Shown piece after piece: positions 10,578 to 23,289 of a DNA stretch of 64,000 nt. Location of the stretch: the NCBI GenBank assembly GCA_037039685.1, contig JAWNGF010000009.1, forward strand, positions 62,001-126,000, given 5' to 3'. Under the pieces are notes generated by a model. The model made no database searches. It was given only the letters and a program-made list of their open reading frames with translations, and was not told the origin of the DNA. How positions within the stretch are numbered: the stretch's first letter is position 1; each line of letters opens with the position of its first letter. The DNA comes from Ceratobasidium sp. AG-K (lineage: Eukaryota > Basidiomycota > Agaricomycetes > Cantharellales > Ceratobasidiaceae). Made by a program: the position numbers and the translations under genes.

Positions 10578-11867
10578 ATGGAGCGCCGAAGAACAGGCGC
10601 CAACAGGGCACCAGCTGGGGATAGTCAACTAGGTGAGCCTGGGTTGAGCCACACTTTAGTAGATCATAGCTCATAGGTATACCGAAGAACAGTATCAAGT
10701 ATGGACGCGCACGCAGGGCCATTTGCAAAAATTCATGGCTGCACGGGCAGAGGACAACACTGTTGAGAAGGTGGCGAAAGTCAACAGGTATATCGGGAAA
10801 TTTCCGGCAAGCGAGGATGCAATCAAGACGGCGGACATGCTGGATACATACAAGCCGCTAAAAACCAAGCTAACGGAAGGACTTGAGTCCACCAAATCGG
10901 CGGCGGAAAAGGAGATCAAGTGCGTAGCGATGGAGCTAACCCATTAAGACACTTACTCACTGTTCCTGATTTTATAGCACCCTGGATGAAGCTATCGAGC
11001 TTATGTCCGTCTTACTTGCGTTACGGCGTCCTGCTGAAGGTGGGGTTTAGTTAGTTGATCTCTCGCCCGCTATATTTACTGATAATACACCAGGTGACAA
11101 TACCAAACGAAAACGGCTTCGCCTGACTTCGCCTGCACAAAATGCTCATTCCCCTTCTCCAGCACCCGCATCATCAGCTTCAGGATCCTCTTTACCAAGA
11201 ATCACCGTGCGCCTTCCCACTCGGGAGAGGTCCGGGCCACCGCTTAAAGAGGGTCGACGAGTCGCTTTCCGTCCTCCGAAATCTGAAGAGTGGATATTAG
11301 GCATTGTGAAGAGACAATTTCTGGAGGGCGGTAAACATATGTAAGCTCATACGCTGCAGTCGTTCGTTGTGCAATGTCTCATCTTTCATTCTGTCCAGGT
11401 ACGAGGTGCAAGATGCAGACACAGAAGAGCCGAGACCGTGAGTGTCGTGATTTCGATCTCGTTAATCGACTAGTTACTCATGTATCTTTAGACCATACAT
11501 CACGGACATTCGTTCGCTCATACCGCTACCCGACGCCCATGCCCCTGTCGGAAGCCCTGCTCACATTTCCTCATATCCCGAGTTTGCCCCTGGAACTGAA
11601 GTCATGGCAATTTATGAAACCACGACATCGTTTTACCGTGCTGTTGTCGTGGCTGGGCCCAAAGACACATGGGCAGGTGGACGGGTACGTGTTTTACAAC
11701 CTTGCATTACCTCAAATTGATAACACCTCTGCTAGACGGTCAAGAAAGAGTCACATCAGTACAAATTAACCTTTGACGATGACGGAGGAAAAGTACATAC
11801 CGTAAATGCCTTTGATGTTCTCGAATGGCCGGGTGGTGGAAAGGGTGGGGCGGGTTCGACGAATTAA
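10578..11867 (+). CDS. SGF29: SGF29-like SAGA/ADA histone-reader subunit with tandem Tudor domain
   Basis: Exons read in phase: an N-terminal helical part (about 10670-10919 and 10978-11039; AELMSVLLALRRP-like), then a linker from about 11095 rich in Ser/Pro. The C-terminal tandem Tudor domain follows with GRRVAFRPP, EEWILGIVK, YEVQDADTEE, EFAPGTEVMAIY and TSFYRAVVV. The last exon ends VLEWPGGGKGGAGSTN. In yeast and humans SGF29 binds H3K4me3 through this domain and is part of the SAGA/ADA acetyltransferase module in the nucleus. The first exon (ATG at 10578) and first intron are uncertain, as the best intron there would be only 37-46 nt. The gene converges with the Sen1 gene, tails 234 bases apart. 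Confidence 0.85.
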
Positions 11868-12101
11868 GGTCTGATTTACCTGCTTCTGGATCTTGCTTGT
11901 TCTGTACGCTGTTCTGTATCTATATATTACGATCGTTACGCTTTCGTTTTATTTTTCAAAGTGGGATGCAAGGCCCACATCGCGTGATTGAGAAGGCTGT
12001 TGAATATGGCGAGAGGAAATAATTTACACCAACAGACATTAACCAGCGAGCAGTAACTGAACGAAACCAAATAACCAAAAGGATGATAATATCTATACTG
12101 T

Positions 12102-15100
12102 CTAGACTCTAGAGCCCATCGAATTAGGGTTTCTGTAACGTGCCACTTCAGTTAGCGATTGCTCAGACCGACGGCCAATTTCACGCACAGTTTGTTTCTT
12201 CTTGGGTATAAACGCCGACGCGGCGGCCTTCTTCCGTGGCACTGGGGGGCGTGGCTGTGGAGGTGGCTTTGGGGGCAGTCCGGCCGAGGCTAGGACAACA
12301 CTGGAGCTCGAGCTGGAGGCCATCGGCATGTGTGCGGGTTTAGGTTTAGGTTTAGGTTCGGGTCTGGGTTTGGGTGGGAGCGGGTGATAGCCTACTGCAC
12401 TAGGGAGATTCTCTCTCGGATGTATTGGGGTGGTGGGAGAAGTCGGCGGTGATGGCGCAGGAGGGGGGCTCGATGAGACGGGCGCGCTGGCTGCGATTGG
12501 CGCAACGGGGGCTGGAATGAATGGGGTGGGAGCTTTGGCCAGGGAGGAAGGGGGTCGAGGATCGTTGCCGGGTCCGGCCTTGGGTTCTGCTTTGGGCGTA
12601 ACGGTAGCAGGTTTCTTAGCCACTGGTCGAGCGGCAGAAATGTTGTTCATAGGGATTGACTCGAGCATGCTCGGAGAATACTGCAGCGCATTCCGTTAGC
12701 CTCAGCATGACCATGTGGCGTCACAACTCACCTTGAGCATGTGTCCGCGGGCTCTAGCATCCTCAACAATCGTCTTCCAGGTTCGATTACATCGCTCCAA
12801 CGTAGCTGCATGTCCCAGAATAAAGAGCGACGAGCGTGAACGGGTAAGTGCGACGTTCATTCGCCGTTCGTCCGCCAAGAAACCAACCGACTGGACGTTG
12901 GTACCAGCACGAACACAGGAGAGGATAATGATGTCTTTTTCTTGCCCTTGGAAGCCGTCTACTGTGTTGAAATCAACAAGCTTTAGGACTTCAGAACCGT
13001 ATACCGCCTGGAACCGACTCTTCAGGTGCAAGACTTGACCGCGGTACATGGAAACAACACCGATGCGAAAGTCAAACTTGGTCGACTTGAATTGGCGCTT
13101 CAAGCGATCGTACAGGGCTACCGCAGCATCCGCTTCACCCCTGTTGATTTGCGAATGGTTGGCCTGGGATTCTTCATGGCCTTGAGAGACGTCGAAAAAC
13201 TGGTATGGCCCGAACAGGGGCGAATCATGCCAAACTTGTTTGGTTCGTTGATCCATGTCTGGGCCATCCTGAAGGCGACCATCATAGAATAATCGACTGG
13301 GCACGGCACTAATAGTGGGATGCATACGGTACTGAATACTAGATAATACAACTGTTAGCAGTGGGTTTAAATTGGAGATGGGTACTCACCTGAGCAGATG
13401 CACCGAGTTGGGGTTTTGCTTTTGCAAGCGAACGAATAGGCTCTGGTTATAGTCCATTCCACTGGCCAGCTGCGAGATTACGGTCGGCGGAAGCTGTTGT
13501 GGATCCCCAACTAGAATACAAGTCTTGCATCCATATCGGAGGGGGATGAGAGTTGCAATTTCGATTGCTTGTGCGGCTTCATCAATGATAACTGTCTCAA
13601 ATTCAAAGGCTTCCAGGACTTCATGACCCGCGCCGGACAGCGTGCTACAAATTACGTCCGCCTCGCTGAGGACCTCATGTCTGAACTTGCGGCGGGCGGC
13701 ATCCAGTACGCGGCTTGCGTTCTTTTGTTGATCTCGTGCCGTGTCCAGCTTACTCGTGATGGTCGTCCGCTGGGTCTTTAGCGCTCGGAATTCGTTTTCT
13801 AAAGCAATACGCCGTTGGCCGGGAGGTGCTTGGTCAAGCTCGTTCCTTTTCGCATCGATTTTTTGCCTTATATCGGCTAGCTCTTGACGAAGTGCGGTCG
13901 TGTCGGTAGTGGTGGTGGACGTCGTCTTGGGCATGGCTGCCATCTTCTCGTCGACGAGCGAATCGAGGGAGTTCGAGGTGACGCTAACGTTCATTGATGA
14001 CTCGGTTCCGATGCGGACAACCTTGAGGGCGAGTGGCTGCCCGTTATTATCCCTAACGCCGTCCGCCAGGCGTTTGGTAACTTCGTCGATGGCTGCGTTA
14101 CTTGGCGCGCATACAAGCAATCGCGCTTCTCCTTCTTCTCTTTGTCGCTGGCGGATAATAGTGCGGTCCGAGCTGTCGACACAAACGAGCCAGCCAACCC
14201 ACAAATGGTACTCGTTTTGCCAGTCCCGGGTGGGCTAGAGAATGAAAATCGTGAGTATATGCACGAGTATAGGTTGATTGACGCGTACCCCTGAATGAGC
14301 GAAAATCCTGTGGTTCCCAGCGACGCTAATATTGCCTTGGCCTGAGGCTCGTTAAGTTTGTGGGCTTGCATGGCCTCTTTTACGCGTTGCTCCGGGGGTA
14401 CGAAAACACCAGCCGAAGTAGCAGAGAGAACTTGGTCGATCAAGTCGTAATGTTCCGCTGTTGTAAGGGCTGCATACTCTCGGTTGATCGTGCTCAGACT
14501 AAAGCTATGAGCTCCAGAATGCTCGCAAGCCGAATATCAACGTACCTGTATATCTTGGATAAACGCCATCGTTCCTGCATCTGGACCTTGACTCGCTGTT
14601 CGACTGCCGCGGATAACCGCATGGTCCCCGTTGCTATCTGATTCGCCGCGCTCCCGCGTTTGAAACCCGTGATCTTAGCCAGTATTGACCGGTCGCCTTC
14701 GAGCGAGCGAAGAATAACAATATCCGTCTCAGCAAGATACCACCGTTCCGGCATGGTCTCCACGATGTTGAAGGCAATTTCCGTGAAATTATCGACGTAG
14801 CTACGAGTCATAATTTGACACATGATCGGGTCTTTCAACCCTTCCTTGGATTGTAGTATCTGGCTCCAGCATTCGTTGATCAGGAGGGGATGGAAAACGT
14901 CATGATACTGTTTCTTGGAGTTGAATTTAGGCACGACTCGCGTGAGCTTTGGAGTGCTACCGCCGATACTGAGAGGCTGGGGTCCGTCGTGATCAATCGA
15001 CCAGCGAAGAATTTGTTCGTGCAGTCCCTCGAGGTTAGGCTTCAACCGTAATGTCCGTCGTTGCATCTCGTCGTGTTGGCGTTTTATCTCCTGCAAGCGC

Positions 15101-18100
15101 TTTTGTTGAGCGGATAGCACAGGTGGTCCGTCGATCACAACCATCGTCCGTTTAGGCTGCTCGGGCCTTTTTGCGAGAACGGTAGGAGCTAAGGAGGCCA
15201 AAGTCGTCTTTTTGATGTCCTCCTCGTCCGACGAAGACGACGACGAAGAGTCGCTCTCCATTCCACGTGCAGAGCTCGCCGAAGATACCGCACGAGAAGA
15301 TGATTGTTGGGGAGGGGATGAGGATCGCAATGGAGGTATTGTACTCTTCTTGACACTAGGGTTACGCTTTTGGACATCGGCGCTCTGTGCTGCAACCTGA
15401 TGGTGTCGCGCCGTGGTTTCAGCTCGTAATTTCGCCAATAGAGGGTTCTTGCTAGACGATGCCTTGGGTTTGGTAGTGGACTTGGAAGTGGCAGATCTAA
15501 TGGTCGAAATCTCAATCTTGCTCCCTGACGATTTGGTGGGCTTGCCAGCCTGAGGTTTACTCGAAGTCGAGGTCTTGCCCGTCGCACCAGCCTTCAAGAA
15601 TTTGTTGATGGACGCCTGCTCAAGTTTAGCCCGAGAGGAGCTAGGAACCGGCTCATCATCATCGTCGCTAATGACGACCACATCCTCGTCGCCTTTTCGA
15701 GTAACTTTTTTCGGTCGCTCGGAGGGCTTGACATCTTCGGTGGTGGCCGAACGTTTTCTCTTTTCCGGCTTGGTTGGCTGAGCTACTTCCTCGATAGGAC
15801 CAAACTGCTCCAGAGCAACGCGCATGGCCTCGATCTTTGGAATTGGGAGATTCGTCTCCGCCTCGGCGGTGAGCCGACGGGCAAGCTTGGCGCGGTAAAG
15901 GGGAGAAGGAGCGATCCCGCCTCGGAGGAAGCCCATCATTAGCTCGTACGCTTGGAAAATCAACTCCTCGTCCGTAAGCCTAAACCAGGACACAAGCTCG
16001 TCTTGGACTTGGCGCATACTTTCAAGAGCATTTGCGCTCGCGCTCTGGGAATGAGAAAGATCTTGAAATGAGGCTGCATGCGCCCGCATGAGGCCACCAA
16101 ACAAAATTGCGTCGCGCATCCACTCGATCATCTTCTCTGGATTGAAGTATTGGGCCCAGTCCGGACATTTGTTGAAAATCAGAGCCAGGGCGTTGCACAT
16201 GTGTTTCCAGAGTGTCCGGAGCATTGGAAGTACGTTCTCACTGTCGAAGGAAGGATCGTTTAGAAGCCCGACAGTCGCGGTACCCCCCTCGTCTAGGTCG
16301 TCCATCTCGAGCTTCGCATCCGCATCCGCACCCGTATGCGTCTCGGGGCCACACAAGCCCTCGATTACGTCCACAAAGCAACGTACGAGAGACTTGGCTG
16401 CGGAACAAGCCTCGATAAGTTTCCCAGCAGTGCGATTGAACGCCTCCACGAAAGCCAGCACCCCACGTAAGGTTGCCTGAGGTTGGCAGCTTAGCGCAAG
16501 TCGAATGCACGCCTTTCGCCCGTCACAGTCTCCAAACATTTCCAGTGCTGCACTATGGAGGCTCGGAACGGGGGAGAATAGTAGAGCGATTAAATCCGAC
16601 ATCATCTGCTCATCAAGTTCCGTTGGCTCGCACACAAGTCCAAACCGGGCCATAAGGTCTCCAAACCCGGAGCGTATTTGGTGTAGCGATATCTTCAGGA
16701 ACCCGCGAAGGTTGGAAATTGCCTCGGCATGTTCAGAGCCAGCAGCAAACGGGAGGGTTTCAAAGCCAACGACGTCGATGTGCGAGGAATGTGCCATTAT
16801 GTGTGTAACAAATTGGAAGCTGGATCGGTCTGTAACGTCGACCTTGTTGATGACTTCGGCCCAAAGAGGGGTATGAACCACGGGTTCCTTGAGTATATCT
16901 TCAAGCGGCTGTTTCTTCCGGATTCGTAACCGAGCATCGTTTAAACTGAATCGTAACTCGTCCAGTACTTTCAGGTCATGTAACAATACGCCTTCTAGTA
17001 ATGACCGGGCAGCGTCGCGGAGATCTGGAAGTGAGTTTTGAAATGCGGTTCCAACGATCTTGGATTTGTGTTGGAGAACTGTATCTCGAAGGGCGACAAG
17101 CATGATGTTATGGGAGTTGTTGCCTCTAGCCGGGGTATTAACCAGAACTAGAAACCCCTAGAAGAGTGTCAGTCAAAGTAGCGAGCAAGCCAAGTAGACC
17201 GACCTCACGGAACGTGGCCGCTGCCAACGCACGTCCGGCCTCTGGCAGTTGTTGGTCAGTTATTAGTTGAACCAGATAAGCGATGATCGCTTGCAACACG
17301 TCCCGAGACTGAGGACGATTCCAAAGCGCGAGCAAGAACGACTGAATCCAGGAAAGTGACTTGTTATCCTTACTCGCAACGGCTTCCGCACGAACAAGTC
17401 GCAGTAATTGATCGCCCTTGGTGATTGTTTTGAACAGTGTGTCGGGGTAATTGGCAGGTGTATTCGCCCAAATATCGATTGCGTATACGCGAAGGCCAAA
17501 CTCGATAAACTGGAGCACTCCGGTGTCGTCTGTACCCATGTTAAGTTAACGGAACGATAGCCTAGAATCTCGCATCTACTTACATTGCTGAGACTCTTCC
17601 AACAGCTTGACCGCCCTCCTAAAGGCGCTTACTGGTTTTTGAGTAAGAATTCCTTCTCGAAGTAGCTTTGGTGGAAAGGACCGTATGGTACAGGCAAGGG
17701 GACTCCAAATTTCGTTTCCTTGTGCAATGGTCAAAAATGGGGCCGAGAGGCGCTCCGACCCAGAGTGTCCAGCATAATCGATCAGTGTCTCCAGAGTTGG
17801 CGCATAAAACTCCTTGAATTCAGGTTTTGCGATATCGGTATCAGACGTGGCAAGCAATTTTTGTGCCCATCCGCGAAGTTGCTCGTCCTTGTTGACGGCG
17901 AGAACCAACAGGCCACCAGGAGCTACCTGCTTGGCTAAGGATCCAACGGGTTGACTTGAGCACCGAAGGAGCATGGGCGTAAAGGTCTTGTTGTCGACAC
18001 ACAGAACTGGATTGGCAAGGATATGAAACAGTACTCCACGAGGAATATCGTCCAGATTACGAACATCTTCTGGGGAGAGCATAGCATCGTTTAGCGCTTT

Positions 18101-18565
18101 TAAAACGGCTTCTTCCTCCCATTTGTTGACAACATCGAAAAAGTTGTTCAGCATCTGTTCGGAGATTGTCGCAAAGTACCTATATACGGATCGTCAGCTT
18201 CATAAACCCAAGTTGACATATGTTACTCACACCTCACGTAACCGACGCTTATACGCTTGATAGGCCTGGGCACACTCTAGACACGTGTGCAACCGATCTA
18301 TCATCATGGTCTTCCACACCTGAACGGTATCCGAAACGTAGGCGTGCAGCCGCTGAAGGAAAATGGCACTCTCTCGAATAATTTCCGAAGTCTTACTGCA
18401 GAACCAATGTGGTGTTTCTTGTCCCTTGAGGTAGAACCAAACTGCTCCCATCTTCTGGTCTGCCTCGGGATCCTTATTCATGTCGCGGCCGTTCTGGACA
18501 TCTCGCAATACTGCCATCACGTTCTTCTGGGCTTCAACAGACTTCCCATCTTGTGCCGGAGGCAT
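12102..18565 (-). CDS. SEN1: Sen1/Senataxin-type superfamily 1 RNA/DNA helicase (one apparent frameshift)
   Basis: Eight exons, read on the minus strand: 18565-18231, 18179-17584, 17529-17204, 17157-14546, 14498-14289, 14234-13390, 13338-12732, 12680-12102, about 2037 codons. The N-terminal Sen1 helical domain includes PHWFCSKTSE near residue 55. A Ser/Lys-rich acidic linker comes before the helicase core. Core motifs: GPPGTGKTSTI (I), CAPSNAAIDEV (Ia), DEAAQA (II), GDPQQLPP (III), QYRMHP (IV), TVDGFQGQEKD (V), NVALTRSR (VI). The C-terminus is a Pro/Lys-rich tail. Sen1 unwinds RNA:DNA hybrids and helps end transcription in the nucleus. Between motifs I and Ia the frame slips by one base (about 14160-14190); the exon lengths sum to 6110, one short of a multiple of three. 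It may be an assembly error, since the rest is intact. Confidence 0.92.
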
Positions 18566-18955
18566 AGTGAGGGGTATTTATGAGGCAATTGGTATCAAGT
18601 GAAGTGGCGGAGCGGTTGCTGGAGATGCAAGCAATGATCTAGGCACAGGTAAGCACAGTCTAGGGAAGCGGGGCAAAGGGGTAGAGCAAAGGGCAGAGTT
18701 TAGACAAGATAGTGAGGTCCTCTCAAACCTTCAACGTCTTAGAGGAACATAGACCCCTGCAGCTAGCAAACGAAAGGGGGCTAGTGGCGGATGAGAAATG
18801 ATGGACGCGTAGAGTTTCAAGTCACGTGTTGGCGATCGCGCCTCATTAGGTAACTGTTGTACTCGCATCACCAAGGTCTTCCAGATCGTCAACCAATTCG
18901 GAATCTGTCAATCAAAACCACACCCCACCTTGCTATCCTCTACTTATACCATATC
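18566..18955. promoter_or_regulatory. shared divergent promoter region of SEN1 and translin genes
   Basis: About 390 bases separate the two start codons, which point away from each other. The region must hold both promoters. No TATA box is obvious on either side and no gene lies within it. Confidence 0.5.
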
Positions 18956-20074
18956 ATGAATTCGGACGACCTCGACAAGCTTAGCCATGATTTTGAAGCA
19001 GAAAGTGAACTTCGTGATGCAAGTCCACTCCCCTTCTCTCGTAAGTGCATGGCAAAGGCTGACTCGACCGTCATACAATAGACAATTAGGAAAGAGGTTA
19101 TCGAACTGGACCGCAAGTCTCGTAATGCGATGGGGATCATGAATAGGATTCACTCGAGCCGGGATGGTGCGTGCTGGGCGAGTGTGCTAGTGTTTTCTCA
19201 CCAGGCCGCTTAGTGAAGCCCTTGATTGAGTCGTCCAAGCCAGTGGTCGAGGGATGTCACGAGGAACTCGCAAAGATAGCATCCGTAGTCCCGCCTAACC
19301 AGTTTTGGAGGTAGGGCATCCTGTCGCCTGCACTAGCGCCCAATAACTTACCCCAAATCAAGGTGGAAAGACATGTGGAACAGGTCTCTGACAAATATCA
19401 TATTCGTCGCAGCACTCAACGAATACTTATCGACTGAACGACTAATAACATTGCCAGAGTGCGAACAGCTTTTAGGCAGTAAGTACATGCTCTCCACCGT
19501 GTCCCCCCACCTAATTCTTGCCATAGTACAAGACGAATGGAAAGGTCGTCTCCAAATACCTGCCGAAGACTACCTTCATGGAATCATACAACTCGTCAAC
19601 GAGCTGGTAGGTCCAGCTGTGCTCATCCCGAGAAATAATTTCATCATTTTGTCACTTAGTCCAGGCTCGCAGTCAACGCCGTGACCCTTGGGGACTTTGG
19701 CGCCCCTGTTCGCATTTCGATATTTGTTCGGGATTTGTATAGCGGATTTTCGTTAGTAAGTACATAGATCAACTCATCACTGAACAAATATGAAGTAACC
19801 ATCCCACCGTAGCTGAACCTGAAGAACGATAGTTTGAGGCGGAGATTCGACTCGTAGGTCCAACCCTATGATTTGTCATCTCACAATACGATTATCTGAC
19901 TCAACCCATTCAAGTTTAAAATACGACATGAAGAAGATCGAAGAAGGTACGCGATGCCTGCACTCTTTACTGTCGTTTATTCAACCAGCGCTTCCTTTTG
20001 GACTAGTCGTATACGACGTTTCCCTACGAAAGCTTTCACCGTCAGAAAACAATGGAGGTGAGACTACTGCCTAA
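18956..20074 (+). CDS. TSN: translin (C3PO subunit)
   Basis: Nine exons (18956-19018, 19082-19166, 19205-19310, 19363-19478, 19527-19606, 19660-19755, 19813-19853, 19915-19946, 20007-20074) total 687 nt, 228 residues, the usual translin length. Family words are plain: FWRWKDMWNRS, PAEDYLHGIIQLVNELSRLA, AVNAVTLGDF, LNLKNDSLRRRFDSLKYDMK, and EEVVYDVSLRKL near the C-terminus. Translin forms an octameric RNA-binding barrel with TRAX (C3PO) that trims RNA; in Neurospora this complex acts in tRNA processing. Intron 1 must use a GC donor (GCAAGT at 19019) to keep the frame, since no GT donor gives the right phase. The gene converges with the oxygenase gene, 277 bases away. Confidence 0.93.
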
Positions 20075-20351
20075 CCACGATGAATGCGGTATGGTCACCT
20101 AGTAAGCGCATGGCCGATGTCTGTATCGTATCCCCCGCCTAACCCCCTAGCAGAAACTTGATCCTGATTGAACCACACACCCTCCACGGTTCCCGCGCGA
20201 CACCTCGATTGTATTAGCTACTCATCAATCCGAAAATTGCACTAAGAACCCTCGTATATCAACTTAAATTTCCGGCACTGTACATTATGACTCAACAAGT
20301 GAACCGCCCATATTCCTTCCCCGTACTCGATTATACCTCACTCATTCAGCC

Positions 20352-21973
20352 CTAATCATACCTCCCTTTTCCAAGTACAAAATTGCTTGATACCTTTTTA
20401 TACAAAAACTCGCCGTACACGACAGGTTCGTACGGCGCTTCCTTCGATCCCCGAACTTCAGGGAGGCGGAGGGCGGCCGGGAGCGGCTTGACCACCGCGT
20501 CAAAGTTGGGCTCGAAAAAGAATGGGACGCTAGCACAAATTAGCGGGTAACTAGGTACGAAAAAAGTATTTAAGACTTACGATACCCTGGCACAGAATCA
20601 AACTGTCAGTGTCACGCGTCACAAACTACCTGAGCAACATACCGGAAATTCGTGCCCCGGTGGATGACTCGGTGGATTGTACTCTTGTATAACCCATTTG
20701 TCCAAATCTGCCCATGGAATTAGTACCCATATTTCATCAATTTGCCATAGGAGCCCACCTCCCACATCTCTCCAATGTTGCACACTACACATCCAGGAAT
20801 TGGGTCCGCATTGATCCATTCGCCCGGACCAGCATCTTCCACGTTTTGTGCCTTGGACGCATGTCGGAATACTTGCAGGGCTTTCGGCGTTGGGTCAGCA
20901 AATAGCAACCTGCGCATAAGGGTTGAATATATGCACGAGACAAGAGCCCATAAGTAGGTATCTTACGTCAAGCACCCATAGTCCCTTTATTATGTTCAGC
21001 AGAACAAATCAGAAATATAAGTACTTCGCTTACTTATGTGCGCCGCATGAGATGCCTTCGTCTTCGGTTTTGAGCGGCGGATATCCTGTATATCCCTAAT
21101 TAGGAATGTGGTCTTGGCAAAGACGAATGATAGTACCAATGACTCGCATGACCCAAAAGCTATCGTCAATCTTGCTCCTCAGCTCGAGCCACTCTTGTTC
21201 GTTCATGCCCAGTCCATGAGCCATACTGGTGGCAACACCCACGGGCATCAGTCAAGATTGGTGCGAGATCAAAACAAAGCAGAACCCACGCCTCCATAAC
21301 CACAAATCCTAATTCCTTCATCTGGTCGATCCATTTCTCGTATGCAGTTCTAAACTTAGGCAGATCTTGCTCGGTTGGCCACTGGTTTTCGCCCCAGAGT
21401 GGCTTGGACTTGTCCGGTCGAGCGACGGGAGCATAAAAGTCGAGCCCCTCGTGTTGGTCAATCTTGCCTTGAGTAATGTTTTCTACCATATATGTGCAAG
21501 TATTTATCACCCAATTTCACACCTCTCAATTATCATCGACATACCTCCCAATCGCTGGTACCCTGTCAATGAAATCACCCGTGACAGTTAATTCGGCATC
21601 TCCAACTGCTCGGTCCAAGCCAACACTCGCCTCTAGCTAAATCCTGGTTCTGGATGTGCAATGTGTCTTTGACCTCTTGGGGGAGTTTGAAAAACTGGTG
21701 CCCGAGTTCAGCAAGCTCGTCCGTTTGGGAAGCGTGAACTAGACCCTCGATGTTCAAGTAAAAGAACCCAAAGTCACGACATGCAGCATGCAGCGCTTTA
21801 GCGGTCTGGTCGCGTGCTTCGGGAGTATTGGAAGGATGGTTTGGTAAATATGGCGAGATATCTATCAAGGGGAGAGTATCAGCATCAAGGGGGAGGGTCG
21901 TATTCGGGGCTGGTAGGTGGGCTGGGTCATTTGTGGTGGTGCTGATGGTAGCCTTGGATAGTAAATCAGTCAT
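20352..21973 (-). CDS. 2-oxoglutarate/Fe(II)-dependent oxygenase, isopenicillin-N-synthase-like
   Basis: Ten exons on the minus strand: 21973-21631, 21562-21545, 21482-21290, 21225-21137, 21085-21034, 20984-20967, 20909-20759, 20707-20643, 20586-20581, 20529-20352. They total 1113 nt, 370 residues. The N-terminal DIOX_N domain has LPLIDISPYL and DFGFFYLNIEGL. The jelly-roll core has the iron ligands HKD (exons 5/6) and the later histidine in STIHRVIHRG, and the 2-oxoglutarate-binding RVS triad followed by PFFFEPNF. Exons 2 and 6 are 18 nt and exon 9 is 6 nt; exon 9 carries the V-S of the RVS motif. Intron 1 starts with GC (GCGAGT). Related fungal enzymes hydroxylate or desaturate small molecules or flavonoids; the substrate here is unknown. 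Confidence 0.88.
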
Positions 21974-23278
21974 GATTTTGGATGAATTCGAATGAATAGG
22001 AGTCGTATGTATGCAGTCGAGTATGAATATACAACTTTCCGAAGCGCGTCGCGGCGAAAAGAGCGCACGCTGGGCCAACAAGATAACGCCCCAAGTTGCT
22101 TTCGTAAGATAACGTAGCGATAACGTTAGCCACCTCCTTTCGGCACGCTGACTAATGAAGTGACCAAAATATAATTTATCGGAGACACAGGAGCCGGACT
22201 ACAATAGGCCCATTGCTGTCCCAGCTCACTACAAGCATAGGAATCTCCACCGACGCCAACGCTGGGGCAACCTCTGGTTTTCTCGCTGGATTAAGCTATA
22301 AACAGCCTGAAGTGAAGCCATGAATCATCGCAAATATGTGGAGCTAGCTACAAGACTATTGAAACGCATTTGAAAGCTCAAAGGAAGTCATTTCAGCCAT
22401 ACTATCCATCATGGGATCATTTGTTTCAAAGTCAGAAACCCTTCAAGAAGGACCATATGCGTTACAAAACCAGGCGAAAGCGACGGCGCCGACTGAAGTG
22501 TTGCGCCTGGGCCAGCAAAACATGCATAAATTGTACGACCTTGGGCAAGTAATTGACGCCGCTAGTGCAGCAATCGACAACACGTAATAACCCCTCTGCT
22601 CCGGCGAAGTTAGGACACGAGAGCCTCCTTGTGCACGGTAGAGTTGGGCCCGACTCAATGGCGTTGAAGCTGACAGCTGTATCCGCGGCTACCACTCATC
22701 CATATTCACCAAAAGGCTTATTCGTAAGAACGCAAACCAACTTTAATAACTACTGCACGCTACTGTAACTGAACCCTGTCTCACCATTTTACTAATTGAT
22801 AGACCTTTTAGGTTTCTTGTGTATCTCAAGGAATTTTGTGCATTGGGTCTAAGATACGCCAAGGCATTATTCCAATTCCCTGGTCATTCCCTTGTCCCGG
22901 TGGTAAGTTATCGGCTTGCCAGAATGGTTGGATGGTGCTTAGTTACAAGAGGGCACGGTATAGTAGACTGTTTCCCACCTCCAATTGAATGAGTGCCTAA
23001 GAATATCTGGGTGTATTCACAGACCCTTGAACACTTGTAAACTGCTGTGCCACATAGTTGACGTGCCAGTGTATTGCTAAAAGCTTCAAAAATTGCACCC
23101 GACGAACCGATACTGTGTCGGTTTACAATCCGAACCAAACACGAGTGTTGCACTGCAGTATTTGAAGAAAACCTCATCCCAACTGGTATCTATTGGGTTC
23201 AAGCATTTGGCGGCAGTCCGAGCGGATCCCTTCTAGGAAGTGGTGAAATGAACCCTGGTTCTATTAGGCAACAAAAAA
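21974..23278. other. intergenic region with one weak exon-like segment
   Basis: The bases next to 21973 form the oxygenase promoter. A short open frame at 22369-22587 (+) reads SFESSKEVISAILSIMG and later LGQQNMHKLYDLGQVIDAAS, which looks protein-like and helical, but no start, family or downstream exon could be fixed. It may be a gene fragment. The rest, up to the LINE insertion, shows nothing recognisable. Confidence 0.3.
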
Positions 23279-23289
23279 GGACACGTGCC
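23279..23289 (+). repeat. target-site duplication, left copy
   Basis: The 11 bases ggacacgtgcc, preceded by a run of six A, recur at 26212-26222 directly after the poly(A) tail of the LINE. This is the classic mark of target-primed insertion. Confidence 0.85.

Noticed and set aside
12337..12378. Telomere-like tttagg repeats
   Set aside because: Only three to four imperfect units, and on the minus strand they encode the Pro-Lys-rich tail of Sen1.
14495..14640. Separate short plus-strand genes opposite the Sen1 locus
   Set aside because: Several open frames exist on the plus strand but none has family features, and all overlap Sen1 exons.
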